From Tahibacter soli (GTDB lineage: Bacteria; Pseudomonadota; Gammaproteobacteria; Xanthomonadales; Rhodanobacteraceae), in the NCBI RefSeq assembly GCF_025717065.2, contig NZ_JAOVZO020000001.1, forward strand, positions 186,001 to 250,000: a DNA stretch of 64,000 nucleotides, read 5' to 3'. The translations under genes and the position numbers were made by a program. A model generated the notes under the pieces. That model did no database searches and was not told the origin of the DNA. It saw nothing but the letters and a program-made list of their open reading frames with translations. The number at the start of each line of letters is the position of its first letter. Position 1 is the first letter of the stretch. Shown here piece by piece: positions 17,986 to 26,903 of the stretch.

Positions 17986-18719
17986 AGCTTCACCCGCTTG
18001 AACACGAATTCCGGCACGCAGCGGATCACGAACATGATCAGCGACCAGAACCACGGCAGGTAGACGACGCTCTTGCCCTTGTCGATCGCCTCGACGATGC
18101 CCTTGGCGACGTCGTCCGGCTGCGCCCACAAGGCGCCTTTGGGAAAATTCTTCGTCATCGGCGTATCGACGAAGCCGGGCTTGATCGTCACGACCGCGAC
18201 GCCGGACTTCTGCAGCCGCTGGCGCAGCCCCGACAGGAACGCGCTGACCGCCGCCTTGGCCGCGCCGTACGCGTAGTTCGACATGCGTCCGCGATCGCCG
18301 GCGACCGACGAGATCACCGCGATCGTGCCGTGGCCTTGCGCGGCGAAGCGGTTCGCCAGCGGCGTCAGGAGTGCCATGACCGACAGCGCGTTCGTGTCGA
18401 ATTCGCGCCGCAGCGCGTCGACCGAGGTCTCGCATTCGGCCTGGTCGGACAAGGTGCCGTGTGCGATCAGTACCGTATCGAGGCCGCCGAGTTCGCGCTC
18501 GGCGGTGTCGATCGCGCCGGCGTGCGCGGCGTAGTCGTTGACGTCGAGCGTCGCCGTCGCGGTGCGCACGGCGCCGCGGACGCCGAGGTCGTCGGCGATC
18601 GTTTTCAGACGCGCCGCGTCGCGGCCGACGAGGCACAGCGCGTCGCCGCGGGCGGCGAAGCGTCGCGCGGTGGCTTCGGCGATCGCCGAGGTCGCACCGA
18701 TGATGAGGATCCTGCGCAT
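17982..18719 (-). CDS. DprE2-like SDR: polyprenylphospho-2-ketopentose reductase
   Basis: 245 residues. A short-chain dehydrogenase with the N-terminus ILIIGATSAIAEATARRFA, catalytic ISSVAGDRG and YGAAK (Tyr-x-x-x-Lys), and a hydrophobic C-terminal tail (FWSLIMFVIRCVPEF) typical of the membrane-associated DprE2 group. In mycobacteria DprE2 reduces the 2-keto intermediate made by DprE1 to give decaprenylphosphoryl-beta-D-arabinofuranose. The assignment rests on the SDR features plus the immediately preceding DprE1-like gene (4-base gap) and the HAD-UbiA gene before that. Alone it could be any SDR; in this context the DprE2 role is likely. Confidence 0.75.
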   Translation of the reverse strand: MRRILIIGATSAIAEATARRFAARGDALCLVGRDAARLKTIADDLGVRGAVRTATATLDVNDYAAHAGAIDTAERELGGLDTVLIAHGTLSDQAECETSVDALRREFDTNALSVMALLTPLANRFAAQGHGTIAVISSVAGDRGRMSNYAYGAAKAAVSAFLSGLRQRLQKSGVAVVTIKPGFVDTPMTKNFPKGALWAQPDDVAKGIVEAIDKGKSVVYLPWFWSLIMFVIRCVPEFVFKRVKL

Positions 18720-18723
18720 TGCG

Positions 18724-20022
18724 TTACTCCGTCACGCGCCGCCAGAAACCCGACGAAAACGCCGGGTCGAGGTAGGGTCGCAAGCTTTCCCAGGCCGGGT
18801 AGTACTGCCGGAAGCGCTCTCCGCGCATCCGCGCATCCTTGGCCGGATAGACCGCGCCGCCCGCCGCGGCGACGACGTCGTCGAGCCGCTCGAGCAGTTC
18901 GAATGTGGCCGCGCCCCGGTTCGGGAAGTCGAGCGCGAGGGTCGCGCCCGGCCGCGGGAACGAGAGGATACCAGCCGAGCGGCCCGGGCCGAACATCTTC
19001 AGGACCGCCAGGAACGAACCGGTGCCGCTGTCGGCGATCTGCTCGATGAGGTCGGTCAGCGCGTGCTCCGCGCCTTCCGGCGGCACGACGCACTGGTACT
19101 GCAGAAAGCCTTTCGGCCCGTAGATGCGGTTCCAGTGACCGATCGCGTCGAGCGGGTAGAAATACGGCTCGTAGTGCGTCAGCGCGTGCGCGACCGGCGT
19201 GCGCTGCCGGTGGTAGTACGCCGCGTTGAACGCGCGCAGCGACGCGCCGTTGATCAGCGAGAACGGCGGCGTGAACGGCACCGACAATCGCCGCTTGGGC
19301 CGCGCCGGGCCGTCGCCGGCCGGCGCGTGGTTCGCGCGGATGAAGTGGCCGCGCCCGAGCGCGTCGCCGCGCGCGACGCAGTCGATCCACGCCACCGTGT
19401 ATTCGTAGTCGCGCTCCGACGCCGCCGACAGCGCGAGAAACTCGCGCAGGTTCGCGAAGCGGTGCGTTTCGATGTTCATCCAGGCGCCGCGGATGCGCTT
19501 CAAACGGATCTGCGCCCAGGTGACGACGCCGGTGAGGCCGAGGCCGCCGGCCGTCGCGGCGAACCAGTCGGCGTTCTCGGACGGGCTGCACCAGCGCCGC
19601 GTGCCGTCCGAGCGCAACAGTTCGAAGCCGTCGACGTACTCGCTGAAGCAACCGGCGACGTGATGGTTCTTGCCGTGCACGTCGTTGGCGATCGCGCCGC
19701 CGACGGTCACGAACTTCGTGCCGGGCGTGACCGGCAGGAACCAGCCTTGCGCGACGGCGAAATCGAGGATGTCCGACAGCAGCACGCCGGCTTCGCAGCG
19801 CAGCACGCCGGTCGCCGGATCGAAGCCGATGTAGCGGTCGAGCCCGCGCGTGGCCAGCAGCGTGCCGCCGTCGTTGAGGCACGAATCGCCGTAGCTGCGC
19901 CCGTTGCCGTACGGCAGTGCGGTGCCCTCGAACGCCGGCAGCGGCGCGTGGCGGTCGCGCAGCGCGATCACGCGCTGGTTCTGCGCCTGCGGGTAGCGGC
20001 CCCACGAGGTACCCGGCGACAT
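18724..20022 (-). CDS. DprE1-like FAD oxidase (polyprenylphosphoryl-beta-D-ribose 2'-oxidase)
   Basis: 432 residues from ATG 20022, whose A is shared with the UbiA stop (TGATG). It is a vanillyl-alcohol-oxidase-fold flavoprotein: YGNGRSYGDS (38-47) and VGGAIANDVHGKNHH (107-121) form the FAD-binding domain, and HGKNHH is characteristic of DprE1. WNRIYGPKGFLQYQ lies in the substrate domain. DprE1 oxidises the C2 hydroxyl of polyprenylphosphoryl ribose, and DprE2 then reduces the ketone to the arabino sugar. The segment TLALDFP aligns with the mycobacterial stretch holding the benzothiazinone-reactive Cys, and here that position seems to be Ala (alignment by eye). The flanking UbiA and SDR genes make the DprE1 role more likely than arabinonolactone oxidase. 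Confidence 0.8.
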   Translation of the reverse strand: MSPGTSWGRYPQAQNQRVIALRDRHAPLPAFEGTALPYGNGRSYGDSCLNDGGTLLATRGLDRYIGFDPATGVLRCEAGVLLSDILDFAVAQGWFLPVTPGTKFVTVGGAIANDVHGKNHHVAGCFSEYVDGFELLRSDGTRRWCSPSENADWFAATAGGLGLTGVVTWAQIRLKRIRGAWMNIETHRFANLREFLALSAASERDYEYTVAWIDCVARGDALGRGHFIRANHAPAGDGPARPKRRLSVPFTPPFSLINGASLRAFNAAYYHRQRTPVAHALTHYEPYFYPLDAIGHWNRIYGPKGFLQYQCVVPPEGAEHALTDLIEQIADSGTGSFLAVLKMFGPGRSAGILSFPRPGATLALDFPNRGAATFELLERLDDVVAAAGGAVYPAKDARMRGERFRQYYPAWESLRPYLDPAFSSGFWRRVTE

Positions 20023-21436
20023 CAGATCGCTCCGGCCACGACGATCGCGCAGAGCACGAGCACGATGCGGCTGACCGTATCGACGAGCGCGAACACGACC
20101 GGATCGTCGTGCATGCCGCCGCGATGCGCGACGAGCCAGACGCGGCTGATCCAGTACAAGAGCAGCGGGCACAGCAGCCACAGGATCTGAGGCCGGTGGT
20201 ACAGCGCCTCGCTCGCCGTGCTGTTGATGTACAGCGCGAGCACGAGCACCGAGAGATAGCCGCTCGAGCCGCCGAGCGACTGGATCAGCGGAACGTCGTC
20301 GACGGTATAGCCGCGTCCGCTGGCCTTGTTCGTCGGGCCGTTCTGCAGCGCGGCCAGCTCGGTGTAGCGCTTGAGCATGGCGAGGCTCAGGAACAGGAAC
20401 ATCGAGAATGCGAGCAGCCAGAACGACAGGCCGCCGCCGATCGCCGCGGCGCCGCCGATGATGCGCACGGTGTAGAGCGCCGCGAGCACGACGACGTCGA
20501 GCATCACCACGCGCTTCAAATGCAGCGAATAGGCGAGCGTCAGCGCGTAGTAGATCGCGAGCACGCCGGCGAACGCGGGGCCGGCGACGAAGGCGAGCGC
20601 GAACGCGACGACGACCAGCAGCGGCGCGGCGACCAGGCCGTGGACGAGCGGCAGCGTGCCGGCGGCGAACGGCCGCAGGCGCTTGCGCGGGTGGCGGCGG
20701 TCGGCGTCGAGGTCGAACAGGTCGTTGAGCACGTAGACGCCCGACGCGCACAGCCCGAACGCGACGAACGCGACGACCGAATGCACGAGCGCCTGCGTTT
20801 CGAACACGCGGTGGCCGGCGAGTATCGGCAGGAAGACCAGCAGGTTCTTCGCCCACTGGTGCAGGCGCAGCGCCTTGAGCCACACCTTGGGCCCGCCGGC
20901 CGGGCGCTCGAACACGCGCTCGACCTCGCATTCCTGCGCGGCCGCGGCCGGCAGCGACGCTGCCGCATTGACCACGACGGCGCGTCGTGCATATTTCCAC
21001 ACGGCGAGATCGCGGCGTTCGTTGCCGGCGTAGTCGAAGCCGCGCTCGCCGTAGCGTTCGCGCAGCGCGTCGCCCTTGGCGCGGCCGGCGAGATTGCGCT
21101 CGCCGTCGCTCGCCATCACCGCGTCGAAGACGCCGACGTGCGCCGCGACCGCCTGCGCGAGCTGCGCGTCGGAAGCGGTGCACAGCACGCGCGGCCGGTC
21201 TTCCGTACGCAGCCATTCGACCACGCGCTCGTCGTAGGGCAGCGCGGACGGGTCGATCTGCGCGCGCAAAGCGATCTGCCGCTTCAGATGCGCGCGGCCT
21301 TTCATCAGCCAGGCGACGAATGAAAAAAGTACAGCGGATTGCGGCGCAGCAACGCCAGCGCCGACTCGAACAGGAGGTCCGAGCGTATCAGCGTGCCGTC
21401 GAGATCGACGCAAAGGGGAATGGGCGTAGTCGACAT
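20022..21436 (-). CDS. HAD-UbiA fusion, polyprenyl-phosphate phosphoribosyltransferase-like (frameshifted)
   Basis: From ATG 21436 the first 38 codons encode a HAD phosphatase start (PIPLCVDLDGTLIRSD). The frame then fails in the A6 run at 21323-21328 (T6 on the coding strand). One added base joins it to FSFVAWLMKGRAHLK and 432 further codons, 471 residues in all. Residues 1-170 are HAD; from about 195 comes a UbiA domain of eight to nine helices with NDLFDLDADRRHPRKR near 238. UbiA members of this type (mycobacterial Rv3806c) transfer 5-phosphoribose from PRPP to polyprenyl phosphate. The HAD part could remove the 5-phosphate, giving the DprE1 substrate. Without the added base the product is dead or split. 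Confidence 0.75.
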
Positions 21437-21518
21437 CCGTCCGGGTCCGGCCACAAGGTTGCGTGCCCGCCGTGGCGGGCAAAGCCGGAAGTCTACTATG
21501 CCTTGCCGCGCGAGGCGC

Positions 21519-22472
21519 TCAGGAAGGCGTGGGCCGGCTCAAAGCGAGAAACCGGTCATAGTCCCGGACATAATCGGCCGCATCGTAGCGGTGCGACGCA
21601 AATACCAGCAAAACCGCGTCCGGCGAATATTTGTACTGGATGCCCCAGACCATCGGCGGCAGGTGGATGCCGAGTTCGGGACGGTCGAGCAGAAATTCCT
21701 GGCGCCGGCTGCCGTCGTCGGCGACGACCGCGCAACTGCCTTTGACGCAGACGAGAAACTGGTGGCACGCCAGATGCGCGTGCTCGCCGCGGGTTTCGGC
21801 GCTCGGTACGTCGTAAACGAGAAAATACCGTTCCGCGTTGAATGGAATATCGGTCGGAAATTCGCCGACGCTCAGGCTGCCGCGCAAATCCTTGACTTGT
21901 TTCAATCGATGCAACGTCACGCCGGCGACCGCGGTCGCGACCGTGCCGGGTTCCGCGGGAAATGCCGTCGCTTCGGTGGCCGAACCGCGCGTCTGCGCAT
22001 GCGATTCGACATAGCCGGTGATGCGCGCCGGATTGCCGACGACGATCGCGTGCGGCGGCACCGAGCGCGTGACGACCGCGCCGGCGCCGACCATCGCGTA
22101 CTGTCCGATCGACACGCCGGGCAGGATCGTCGCGTTCGCGCCGATCGATGCGCCGCGGCCGACATGCGTCTGCGCGAACGTCTCGGGATATTCCTTGCTG
22201 CGCGGAAAACGATCGTTCGTGAACGTCGCGTTCGGGCCGATGAACACGTCGTCCTCGACGCGCAGGCCGTCCCACAGCTGCACGCCGCATTTGACCGTCA
22301 CCCGGTCGCCGACGACGACGTCGTTCTCGACGAACACGTGGTCGCAGATGTTGCAGTCGGCACCGATGCGCGCGCCGGGCAGCACGTGCGCGAACGCCCA
22401 CACGCGCGTGCGCGGACCGATCGCGACGCTTTCGCAGCAGCCGAGCGGATGGACGAAAAAATCCGCCGTCAC
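21519..22472 (-). CDS. WxcM-like fusion: left-handed beta-helix acyltransferase plus FdtA-type cupin
   Basis: 317 residues from GTG 22472, overlapping the acetoacetyl-CoA synthetase stop as GTGA. Residues about 5-165 are a hexapeptide-repeat acyltransferase ([40 protein letters not shown]). Residues about 180-310 are a cupin of the FdtA family ([46 protein letters not shown]). FdtA-type cupins isomerise dTDP-4-keto-6-deoxyglucose, and the acyltransferase would N-acetylate the aminated sugar, as in WxcM of Xanthomonas LPS. No aminotransferase or dTDP-glucose gene is visible here, so the rest of that pathway must lie elsewhere. An 82-base gap precedes the HAD-UbiA gene. Confidence 0.8.
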   Translation of the reverse strand: MTADFFVHPLGCCESVAIGPRTRVWAFAHVLPGARIGADCNICDHVFVENDVVVGDRVTVKCGVQLWDGLRVEDDVFIGPNATFTNDRFPRSKEYPETFAQTHVGRGASIGANATILPGVSIGQYAMVGAGAVVTRSVPPHAIVVGNPARITGYVESHAQTRGSATEATAFPAEPGTVATAVAGVTLHRLKQVKDLRGSLSVGEFPTDIPFNAERYFLVYDVPSAETRGEHAHLACHQFLVCVKGSCAVVADDGSRRQEFLLDRPELGIHLPPMVWGIQYKYSPDAVLLVFASHRYDAADYVRDYDRFLALSRPTPS

Positions 22473-24424
22473 ACCGACAGTTCCGGCAGCAGCGCCTCGT
22501 ACAGCGCCAGCGCCTGCGGATTGGCGAGCGCGTCGGTGTTCTTCACCGGCTTGCCGTGCACGATGTTGCGTACCGCGAGTTCCACGATCTTGCCGGAGAT
22601 CGTGCGCGGGATGTCGGCGACCGCGAGGATCTTCGCCGGCACGTGGCGCGGCGTGGTGTTGTCGCGGATCTGCTTCTTGATGCGGTCGCGCAGCGCGTCG
22701 TCGAGCGTCGCGCCCTCGCGCAGCCGCACGAACAGCACCACGCGCACGTCGTGCTCCCAGTCCTGGCCGATGCACAGGCTTTCGACCACTTCGGGCAGCT
22801 GCTCGACCTGCCGGTAGATTTCCGCCGTGCCGATGCGCACGCCGCCGGGATTGAGCGTGGCGTCCGAGCGGCCGTAGATGATGACGCCCTCGTGCTCGGT
22901 CAGCATCGCGTAGTCGCCGTGGCACCACACGTTCGGGTGCCGCGCGAAATACGCATTGTGGTATTTGCTGCCGTCCGGATCGTTCCAGAAATAGATCGGC
23001 ATCGACGGAAACGGCGCGAGACAGGCGAGTTCGCCGGTCTCCTCGCGCACGGGCTTGCCGTCGTCGTCGAGAATTTCCACCTTCATGCCGAGTCCGCGGC
23101 ACTGCAGCTCGCCGTGGTAGACCGGCAGCAGCGGGCTGCCGAGCGCGAAGCACGAAATGATGTCGGTGCCGCCGGAGATCGACGACAGCATCACGCGTTC
23201 TTTCACGTCGCGGTAGACGTAGTCGTAGCTTTCGGGCGCGAGCGGAGAACCGGTCGACAGGATCGTCTTCAGCGCCAGCAGCTTGTGCGTCTCGCGCGGG
23301 CGCACGCCGGCCTTCTCGATCGCCGAGATCCATTTCGCGCTCGTGCCGAACACGGTGATGCCGAGTTCGTCGGCGAGATCCCACAGCGCGTTGCCGTCGG
23401 GATGCGACGGCGAGCCGTCGTACAGCACGACGCCGGCGCCGACCGCGAGGCTCGACACGAGCCAGTTCCACATCATCCAGCCGCACGTCGTGTAGTAGAA
23501 GATCTTGTCTTCGCGCTTGACGTCCGCGTGCAGCACGTGTTCCTTCAGGTGCTGGATCAGCGTGCCGCCGGCGCCGTGCACGATGCATTTCGGCACGCCG
23601 GTCGTGCCCGACGAATACATGATGTACAACGGGTGGTCGAACGGTGTCAGCTCGAACTGCAGCGCGCGATCTTCGGTGCCGACGAAGTCGGGCCACGCGA
23701 CCGCGTTCGGGATGTCATCGAGCGCGAGCGCCGCGCCGCTGTAGGGAATCACGACCAGCTTCTCGACGCTCGGCAGCTGCGCGATCACGCCGCGGATCTT
23801 GGCGAGGCAGTCGTGCGTCTTGCCGCCGTACGGATACGCGTCGGTCGTGAACAGCACCTTCGGCTCGATCTGGCCGAAGCGGTCGACGACGCCGTTGATG
23901 CCGAAATCGGGCGAGCACGACGACCACACCGCGCCGAGCGACGTCGCCGCGAGCATCGCGATGACGGTTTCCGGCATGTTCGGCAGAAAACCCGCGACGC
24001 GGTCCCCAGGCCGCAGGCCCAGCTCGCGCAGCGCATGCGCGAGTCGGCCGACGTGCTGGTGCAGCTCGGCGTAGGAAATTTCCCGCGCGTGACCCCACTC
24101 GTTGCGGAACAGGATCGCCGCGCGGTCGTCCTTGAAGCGCAGCAGATTTTGCGCGAAGTTCAACCGGATGCCGGGAAACCATTTCGCGCCGGGCATCTTG
24201 TCGCCGTCGACGAGCACTTCATGGAACGTGCCCGATGCGCGGATGCCGCAGAACTCCCATACGAGCTGCCAGAAGCGCTCGGGATACCGCACCGAAAAAT
24301 CGTACAGCGGCGCGTAGCTGCGCAGATCCTCGTTGCCGGTCTGTTCGCGCACGAAGCGCATGAAGCGGCTGAGGTTCGCGCGTTCGACGCGTTCGGGGCT
24401 GGGTTCCCAGATCGGCTTGCTCAT
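22469..24424 (-). CDS. acetoacetate-CoA ligase (acetoacetyl-CoA synthetase)
   Basis: 651 residues, the normal length for acetoacetyl-CoA synthetase. It activates acetoacetate with ATP and CoA in the cytosol. Seen: the family N-terminus ([18 protein letters not shown]), [15 protein letters not shown], the AMP-binding P-loop [24 protein letters not shown], and the C-terminal [20 protein letters not shown] with [10 protein letters not shown] carrying the catalytic Lys. Acetyl-CoA synthetase is a less good match because of the TTCGWMMWN and LNFAQNLL features. It is the first gene of the minus-strand run and overlaps the sugar gene after it, an odd partner for ketone-body metabolism. Confidence 0.9.
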   Translation of the reverse strand: MSKPIWEPSPERVERANLSRFMRFVREQTGNEDLRSYAPLYDFSVRYPERFWQLVWEFCGIRASGTFHEVLVDGDKMPGAKWFPGIRLNFAQNLLRFKDDRAAILFRNEWGHAREISYAELHQHVGRLAHALRELGLRPGDRVAGFLPNMPETVIAMLAATSLGAVWSSCSPDFGINGVVDRFGQIEPKVLFTTDAYPYGGKTHDCLAKIRGVIAQLPSVEKLVVIPYSGAALALDDIPNAVAWPDFVGTEDRALQFELTPFDHPLYIMYSSGTTGVPKCIVHGAGGTLIQHLKEHVLHADVKREDKIFYYTTCGWMMWNWLVSSLAVGAGVVLYDGSPSHPDGNALWDLADELGITVFGTSAKWISAIEKAGVRPRETHKLLALKTILSTGSPLAPESYDYVYRDVKERVMLSSISGGTDIISCFALGSPLLPVYHGELQCRGLGMKVEILDDDGKPVREETGELACLAPFPSMPIYFWNDPDGSKYHNAYFARHPNVWCHGDYAMLTEHEGVIIYGRSDATLNPGGVRIGTAEIYRQVEQLPEVVESLCIGQDWEHDVRVVLFVRLREGATLDDALRDRIKKQIRDNTTPRHVPAKILAVADIPRTISGKIVELAVRNIVHGKPVKNTDALANPQALALYEALLPELSV

Positions 24425-24775
24425 GTCGGGATTGCCTGACTTCCGTGGCGGATGACGATAGGGTCGAGCGGCCCGTGACCGTCGAGCCGGCCGGTTCGAT
24501 TGTTGCAGGGCGCGCGGTCGGCAGGGAAGGCTGCCGGACGCGCCATTGTATCGGCCATAGGTACGATTGCGATATCGCGATGCCTGGCATTGATCATGTT
24601 TCGCGCTGAATTTCGATTAACGACGCGGGCCGTACACGGGCGGTCCGCAGGCGGTCCACGGAAGGATCGCCGGGGGTGGGAAGCCCCCGTCGAAGGTTTG
24701 CAGGCTTTGCCTGCACCGCCGAGGGGCGGACGGATCCGTCCCTCGGCACCCCGTTGGATTCGCGCAGGGGGATTC
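24425..24775. other. 351-base intergenic region between divergent genes
   Basis: Separates the acetoacetyl-CoA synthetase gene (minus) from the DUF898 gene (plus). I see no supported gene. The right third holds three hairpins in a row (listed separately). The left two thirds must hold the promoters of both genes, but I could not fix convincing -35/-10 pairs. Confidence 0.6.
24671..24741 (+). other. three consecutive hairpins in the leader of the DUF898 gene
   Basis: Hairpin 1 pairs CGGGGG (24671-24676) with CCCCCG (24684-24689). Hairpin 2 pairs GCAGGC (24700-24705) with GCCTGC (24709-24714) over a TTT loop. Hairpin 3 is the perfect 14-base palindrome GGACGGATCCGTCC (24728-24741). They end 34 bases before the GTG start, so they could form a structured 5' leader. 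None is followed by a T-run, and no known riboswitch family was recognised. Confidence 0.45.
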
Positions 24776-25876
24776 GTGAACGAAGCGACGGAAACCGGTG
24801 TCGTGCCGGAAGCGGGAAACGACGCGACCGCGACGACGACCGAACCGCGGACGCACCGGTTCGTCTTCAGCGGCGACGTGCGCGAGTACTTTCGCATCTG
24901 GATCGTCAACCTCGCGCTCGGCATCGTCACGCTCGGCGTGTATTCGGCCTGGGCGAAAGTGCGCACGCAGCGCTACTTCTACGGCCACACGCGCCTTGCC
25001 GGCGCGCCGTTCGAATACCTCGCGCAGCCGCTGCCGATCCTGAAGGGGCGCATCATCGCGGTCGTCCTGTTCGGCAGCTATCTGCTGGCGAGCCAGTTCA
25101 TGCCGCTGGTCGCGCTCGTACTGCTCGTCGTGATCAGCCTCGCGACGCCGTGGCTCGTCGTGCGCGGCCTGATGTTTCGCGCGCGCTACGCGTCGTGGCG
25201 CGGGCTGACGTTCCGTTTCGTCGGCGACTACGGCGAGGCGATCCGCTACTTTTTTCTGATGTACATGCTCGTGCCGCTGACGCTCGGACTGATCTATCCG
25301 TACATCAAGTACAAGCAGAAGGCGTTCGTCGTCGACAACCACCGTTTCGGCGGAAGGCGCTTCGTGTTCGGCACCGACGCGTCGCCCTTCTTCGGGCCGT
25401 ACGTCGGCGCAGGGCTGAGCCTCGTCGGACTGATCGTCGTGTTCGTGGTGCTGGTGATGCCGGCGGCGATGGGAGCGTACGCATCGAACGACGCACAGGC
25501 CGAGGCGCGCGCGGAGCTTCTGGCCACCGCCTACACCGTCACGATGTATCTGGCGTATTTCGTGGCGTGGACGTTCCTGTCCGCGCGCATCGGCAACATC
25601 GTCTACAACCACACCTCGATCGACGGCCACCATTTCATCTCGTCGCTGCGCGCGCGCGACCTGTTGTGGCTGTACGCGAGCAACACGATCGCGATCCTCG
25701 CGAGCGCCGGCATGCTGATTCCGTGGGCGATGATCCGGCTCGCGCGCTATCGCGCCGACCATCTCATGCTCGTCGCGAGCGGCGATCTCGAGACGTTCAC
25801 CGCCGAGGCGAAGACGGACGTCGGCGCCGCCGCGTCGGAAGTCGACGGCCTGTTCGACGTGGACATCGGCCTGTGA
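24776..25876 (+). CDS. DUF898 (YjgN-family) membrane protein
   Basis: 366 residues from GTG 24776, with CAGGGGG just upstream. After a polar N-terminus of about 35 residues, the chain has the DUF898 signature: VREYFRIWIVNLALGIVTLG, then YSAWAKVRTQRYFYGHTRL near residue 60, and later YIKYKQKAFVVDNHRFGG and NIVYNHTSIDGHHF. About six membrane helices are visible. The family is widespread in proteobacteria and its function is not established. The stop codon overlaps the GTG start of the following M48 peptidase gene (GTGA). This DUF898-M48 pairing suggests the two proteins work together at the inner membrane. Confidence 0.8.
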   Translation: MNEATETGVVPEAGNDATATTTEPRTHRFVFSGDVREYFRIWIVNLALGIVTLGVYSAWAKVRTQRYFYGHTRLAGAPFEYLAQPLPILKGRIIAVVLFGSYLLASQFMPLVALVLLVVISLATPWLVVRGLMFRARYASWRGLTFRFVGDYGEAIRYFFLMYMLVPLTLGLIYPYIKYKQKAFVVDNHRFGGRRFVFGTDASPFFGPYVGAGLSLVGLIVVFVVLVMPAAMGAYASNDAQAEARAELLATAYTVTMYLAYFVAWTFLSARIGNIVYNHTSIDGHHFISSLRARDLLWLYASNTIAILASAGMLIPWAMIRLARYRADHLMLVASGDLETFTAEAKTDVGAAASEVDGLFDVDIGL

Positions 25877-26903
25877 ACGAACGCGCGGCGACGTGGTACG
25901 ACGGCCGCACGAGCCGCGCGCACGCGGTGACGCTGCGCCGCGTCGACGCCGCGACGCTCGAGATCGATGCTGGCGACTGGTGGCGCACCGAGCCGATCGC
26001 GTCGATCGAGATAACGCCGCGGCTGGCCCGTGTGCAGCGCACGCTGCGTTTCGCCGACGGCTCGATCGCGCACGTCGACGACGACGACGCGCTCGACGCG
26101 TGGTTCGGCGAGCGTCATCGCGTCGAGGCGCGCGTCGACCGCCTGGAACGCCGCTGGCGCATGGCGCTCGCGGCGCTGGCGATCTGCGCGGTCGCGGCGG
26201 GCTTCTTCTTCGCGTACGGCTTGCCGCGCCTCGCCGACGTCGCGGCGCGCGCGATACCGCTGTCGGTCGAGCGCACGCTCGGCGCGCAGGTCGATGCGAT
26301 GTTGCGGCGCATGGGCTTCGACGAAACGGGGCTCGAACGCGGGCGCACGGAGGCGATCCTCGCGCGCTACGCCGCGTACGCGGCCCTCGTCCCCGGCGGC
26401 GGCGAGTATCGCGTGACGTTCGCGCGGTCGGCCTCGGCGCGAACGCGTTCGCGCTGCCGGGCGGCGATATCGTCGCGACCGACGCGCTGGTGCGCGAACT
26501 CGACGACGACGAAGTGCTGGCCGTGCTCGCGCACGAAACCGGGCATCAGCACCATCGCCACGTCATGCGCTCGGTGCTGCAGGGATCGGCCGTCGCGCTG
26601 GCCGCGGCGCTCGTCACCGGCGACGTCGGCTCGGCCGGTGCGGTCGCGATTGCCGTGCCGACGTTTCTGCTCGACCAGCACTACTCGCGTGCGTTCGAGG
26701 CGCAGGCCGACGAATTCGCGTTCGATTCGCTCGAGCGTGCCGGGGTGTCGCCGCGCCGCCTCGCCGACGCGATGCGCAAGATCGACGCGGCGGGCGCGAA
26801 GCGCCGCGACGGCCAGGCGCTCGGGTACCTCCAGTCGCATCCGTCCAGCGCGGCGCGGATCGCGCGGGCGATCGAGCGCGCCGAGGCGTTCGAACGAAAT
26901 TAG
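25873..26903 (+). CDS. M48 family metallopeptidase, frameshifted
   Basis: GTG 25873 overlaps the DUF898 stop. The first frame gives a cytoplasmic-looking N-terminus (WYDGRTSRAHAVTLRR), one membrane helix (MALAALAICAVAAGFFFAYG) and the start of the peptidase domain up to GGGEYRVTFAR. There the frame is lost near 26426. The neighbouring frame continues with LGANAFALPGGDIV, the zinc motif HETGH (26532-26546) and FEAQADEFAFD, which supplies the third ligand. One inserted base (for example GG to GGG at 26426) restores 343 residues. M48 enzymes of this form resemble the HtpX and BepA types and degrade or mature envelope proteins. As written, the zinc site is not translated. Confidence 0.75.

Noticed and set aside
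21519-23696. Open frame joining the WxcM-like gene to the middle of the acetoacetyl-CoA synthetase gene
   Set aside because: The upstream part is a shadow of the synthetase. The GTGA overlap at 22469-22472 marks the real start.
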